DNA of 13,325 nucleotides from an uncultured Eubacteriales bacterium (GTDB taxonomy: Bacteria > Bacillota_A > Clostridia > Oscillospirales > Oscillospiraceae). The notes below the pieces were generated by a model. That model was not told the origin of the DNA and did no database searches. It was given only the letters and a program-made list of their open reading frames with translations. Shown here piece by piece: positions 11,108-13,325 of the stretch. The stretch covers positions 1-13,325 of the forward strand of contig CATIYU010000063.1 in the NCBI GenBank assembly GCA_949739085.1. The letters are read 5' to 3'. Numbering within the stretch: the first letter of the stretch is position 1; each line of letters begins with the position of its first letter. A program made the position numbers and the translations under genes.

Positions 11108-13325
11108 ATGAGAGAGAATTTTGAGAAGCGTTATGCCGCCGCCCGCCGCGAAGTCATCGCCCGGCGCTACCGCCGCATGAACCCCCGCCAGCAGGAGGGG
11201 GTCCTCACAACAGAGGGGCCCCTCCTGCTGTTGGCCGGAGCGGGCAGCGGCAAGACCACGGTGCTCATTAACCGCGTGGACAACCTCCTCACCTTCGGCC
11301 GGGGCAGCGACACCTGCGAGGTCCCGCCGGGGGCCACAGAGGAGGACCTGGCCTTCCTGGAGCAGTTCCCGGAGGAGCCCTCCCCCGAGGACTGGCGGCG
11401 GGCCAGAGCCCTCTGCGCCGTGGACCCGGCAGTCCCCTGGTCCGTTATCGCCATCACCTTTACCAACAAGGCCGCCGGGGAGCTGAAGGAGCGGCTGGAG
11501 CGGATGTGCGGACCCGCCGCCAAGGACATATGGGCCGCTACCTTCCATTCCGCGTGCATCCGCATTCTGCGCCGGGACATCGAGAAGCTGGGCATGGGCT
11601 TTACCAGCAGCTTCACCATCTACGACAGCGACGACAGCAAGCGGGTCGTCCGGGACGTAATAAAGGCCCTGGGCCTGGACGAAAAAGAGTTTGTCCCCCG
11701 GTCCGTGCTGTCCATCATCAGCAACGCCAAGGACAAGGACCAGTCCCCGGAGACCTTCGCCCAGGATAGCAAACCCTCCCACGACTGGCGGATGCCCCGC
11801 ATCGCAGAAATCTACGCCGGGTATAACCGCCGCCTCCGGGAGGCCAACGCCCTGGATTTTGACGACATCATCCTCCACACGGTCCACCTGCTGCAAAAGG
11901 ACCAGGACGTGCGGGGCCACTACCAGCGGAAATTCCGCTATGTGCTCATCGACGAGTATCAGGACACCAACCACCTGCAATACCTGCTGGCCCGGTTGCT
12001 GGCGGGGGGGGATGAAAACATCTGCGTGGTGGGGGATGACGACCAGTCCATCTACCGCTTCCGCGGGGCCAACATTGAGAACATCCTCAGCTTTGAGCAG
12101 CAGTACGCCACCTGCCGCACCATCCGCCTGGAGCAGAACTACCGCTCCACCCAGAGCATCCTGGACGCGGCCAACGCCGTCATCCGCAACAACACGGGCC
12201 GCAAGGGCAAGACTCTCTGGACCGAGAGCGGCCCGGGGGAGAAAGTACTGGTCAAAACCGTCCAGAGCGAGAGCGACGAGGCCAGCTTCGTGGCCGGAAA
12301 GCTTCTGGAGGACTATGGCCGCGCTGGCTCCTGGAAGGGCAGCGCCATCCTCTACCGGATGAACGCCCAGTCCAACGCCCTGGAAATGGCCCTCAAGCGC
12401 AACGGCATCCCCTACAAGGTCTACGGCGGCATGAAGTTCTTCGACCGGGCGGAGATCCGGGATATGCTGGCCTGCCTCTGCGTCATCAACAACCCCGCCG
12501 ACGACCTGCGGCTGCGCCGCATTGTCAACACCCCCGCCCGCGGCATCGGCGGCGTGACATTGGACCGGGTGGTGCAGCTGGCCGCCCAGGGCGGCGCCAG
12601 CATGTTCGAGATCATGCGCCAGTCCGGGGAGAACCCGGTCCTGAAGGCCGGCGCGTCCAAGCTCCAGGGTTTTGCCGCCCTGGTGGAGGAGCTGCGGGAG
12701 CTGGAAAAGAATATGGACCTGCCGGAGCTCTACGACGCTGTGTGCGAGAAAACCGGGTACGTGAAGGCCCTGGAGGAGAAAAAGGACATGGAGAGCCGGG
12801 GGAGGCTGGAGAACGTGAAGGAGCTGCGCTCCAGCATCGTCAGCTTCCTGGAGAGCGGGCCAGACGACCCCTCCCTGGCGGGATTCCTGGACAGTGTCGC
12901 CCTCTATACAGACCTGGACGACGCCGCGGACAGCGACAACTGCGTCTCCCTTATGACCATGCACAGCGCCAAGGGGCTGGAGTTCCCCAGCGTGTACGTA
13001 GTTGGCATGGAGGAGGGCGTGTTCCCCGGTATGCGCGCCATTGGCGAGGAGGAGGAGATGGAGGAGGAGCGGCGGCTGTGCTACGTGGCCATGACCCGGG
13101 CCCGTGAGCGGCTGGTAATGACCAACGCCCGCCAGCGGATGCTCTACGGCCGCACTACCACCAACCAGCCCTCCCGGTTCCTGGAGGAGCTGCCCGAGGG
13201 GCCCGTGGATTGGCAGGGCAAGAAGGAGCCCCGGCCCGCCTACAGCGGGGAGGAGGCCGGCTTTGGCGGCGGCGGGGTCAGCGGAGAGGGGGGCGCAAAA
13301 CCGGCCCACGGGCCCGGACTTTCCC
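11108..13325 (+). CDS. pcrA: ATP-dependent DNA helicase PcrA/UvrD, 3' end cut by window edge
   Basis: A superfamily 1A 3'-5' DNA helicase acting in repair, replication restart and removal of proteins from DNA. The frame stays open for 739 codons to the edge; PcrA is usually about 720-780 residues, so little is missing. Motifs are complete: Walker A AGAGSGKT (43-50), ITFTNKAA (116-123), VLIDEYQDTN (279-288), VVGDDDQSIYRFRG (307-320), RLEQNYRS, TMHSAKGLEF (617-626) and EEERRLCYVAMTRARERL (652-669). Two features differ from the classical Bacillus protein: a basic N-terminal extension before MNPRQQEGV (24-32), and about 35-40 extra residues between Walker A and motif Ia, including an acidic part near 75-95. 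The ATG at 11108 follows AGGGTGGAG. The visible end is Gly-rich. It has its own promoter and is separated from 6S RNA by a terminator. Confidence 0.96.
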   Translation, partial: MRENFEKRYAAARREVIARRYRRMNPRQQEGVLTTEGPLLLLAGAGSGKTTVLINRVDNLLTFGRGSDTCEVPPGATEEDLAFLEQFPEEPSPEDWRRARALCAVDPAVPWSVIAITFTNKAAGELKERLERMCGPAAKDIWAATFHSACIRILRRDIEKLGMGFTSSFTIYDSDDSKRVVRDVIKALGLDEKEFVPRSVLSIISNAKDKDQSPETFAQDSKPSHDWRMPRIAEIYAGYNRRLREANALDFDDIILHTVHLLQKDQDVRGHYQRKFRYVLIDEYQDTNHLQYLLARLLAGGDENICVVGDDDQSIYRFRGANIENILSFEQQYATCRTIRLEQNYRSTQSILDAANAVIRNNTGRKGKTLWTESGPGEKVLVKTVQSESDEASFVAGKLLEDYGRAGSWKGSAILYRMNAQSNALEMALKRNGIPYKVYGGMKFFDRAEIRDMLACLCVINNPADDLRLRRIVNTPARGIGGVTLDRVVQLAAQGGASMFEIMRQSGENPVLKAGASKLQGFAALVEELRELEKNMDLPELYDAVCEKTGYVKALEEKKDMESRGRLENVKELRSSIVSFLESGPDDPSLAGFLDSVALYTDLDDAADSDNCVSLMTMHSAKGLEFPSVYVVGMEEGVFPGMRAIGEEEEMEEERRLCYVAMTRARERLVMTNARQRMLYGRTTTNQPSRFLEELPEGPVDWQGKKEPRPAYSGEEAGFGGGGVSGEGGAKPAHGPGLS

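Noticed and set aside
10687..11124. Plus-strand open frames across 10687-11124 as small proteins
   Set aside because: The stretch is explained by the 6S RNA structure, two termination signals and the pcrA promoter; the frames have no ribosome binding site and no domain.
11084..11125. A 13-residue open frame (MKRDRVEYYEREF) overlapping the pcrA start
   Set aside because: It has no clear ribosome binding site and no sign of regulatory codons; it most likely arises by chance in the leader.
11081..13309. A 742-codon open frame on the minus strand opposite pcrA
   Set aside because: It is antisense to a complete set of PcrA helicase motifs; the long frame is a by-product of GC-rich codon use. Its translation is Leu/Gly/Val/His-rich with no recognisable domain and no ribosome binding site was found.
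1..13325. CRISPR arrays, insertion sequences, tRNA genes, integrase or attachment sites, and defence clusters
   Set aside because: I looked for spaced repeats, transposase motifs, tRNA-like cloverleafs and unfamiliar multi-gene operons and saw none. The gene content is housekeeping metabolism, cell wall and DNA repair.

Overview
The window looks like ordinary chromosomal DNA from a GC-rich, Gram-positive anaerobe of the class Clostridia, most likely an Oscillospiraceae-type gut bacterium (Flavonifractor/Oscillibacter neighbourhood). That placement is inference. The support is the NAD-linked PyrK/PyrD type of dihydroorotate dehydrogenase, the DUF1292 protein, the two-cluster ferredoxin-like aldo/keto reductase, strong GGAGG ribosome binding sites, a Firmicutes-type 6S RNA and a long-form clostridial PcrA. 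No mobile element, CRISPR array, tRNA or rRNA was seen.

Region 1 (1-3171, minus strand) is a tightly coupled pyrimidine operon, pyrC-pyrK-pyrD-pyrF. Neighbouring genes overlap by 4, 7 and 8 bases, and pyrF runs off the left edge. A TTGACA/TATAAT promoter lies so close to pyrC that there is no room for a PyrR-type attenuator. The promoter also suggests that pyrC starts at a TTG with its own Shine-Dalgarno sequence rather than at the upstream ATG. A 21-bp imperfect palindrome sits just upstream of the -35 box.

Region 2 (3183-7255, minus strand) holds a GNAT acetyltransferase, a membrane-anchored PpiC-type foldase with its own promoter, a maltose/galactoside-type hexapeptide acetyltransferase, and an aldo/keto reductase with two C-terminal [4Fe-4S] motifs. 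GC-rich hairpins without T-runs lie in several of the gaps.

Region 3 (7323-10148, minus strand) is a 906-residue class A penicillin-binding protein with a cysteine-rich C-terminal domain and an acidic Pro/Asp/Glu tail. Its leader carries a perfect 7-bp inverted repeat. It is divergent from a DUF1292 gene across a 270-bp AT-rich intergenic region.

Region 4 (10258-13325, plus strand) runs DUF1292, then a structured non-coding RNA that I identify as 6S RNA (ssrS) from its closing stem, central bubble and apical stem, then an intrinsic terminator, then pcrA (UvrD/PcrA helicase), which is open to the right edge. The pcrA -10 box lies between the arms of a 10-bp inverted repeat.

Most of the window is housekeeping. 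The items most worth a second look are the 6S RNA gene, the pyrC promoter/start arrangement, the promoter-associated inverted repeats at pcrA, pyrC and the PBP gene, and the extra domains of the PBP and PcrA. I found no convincing new multi-gene system.
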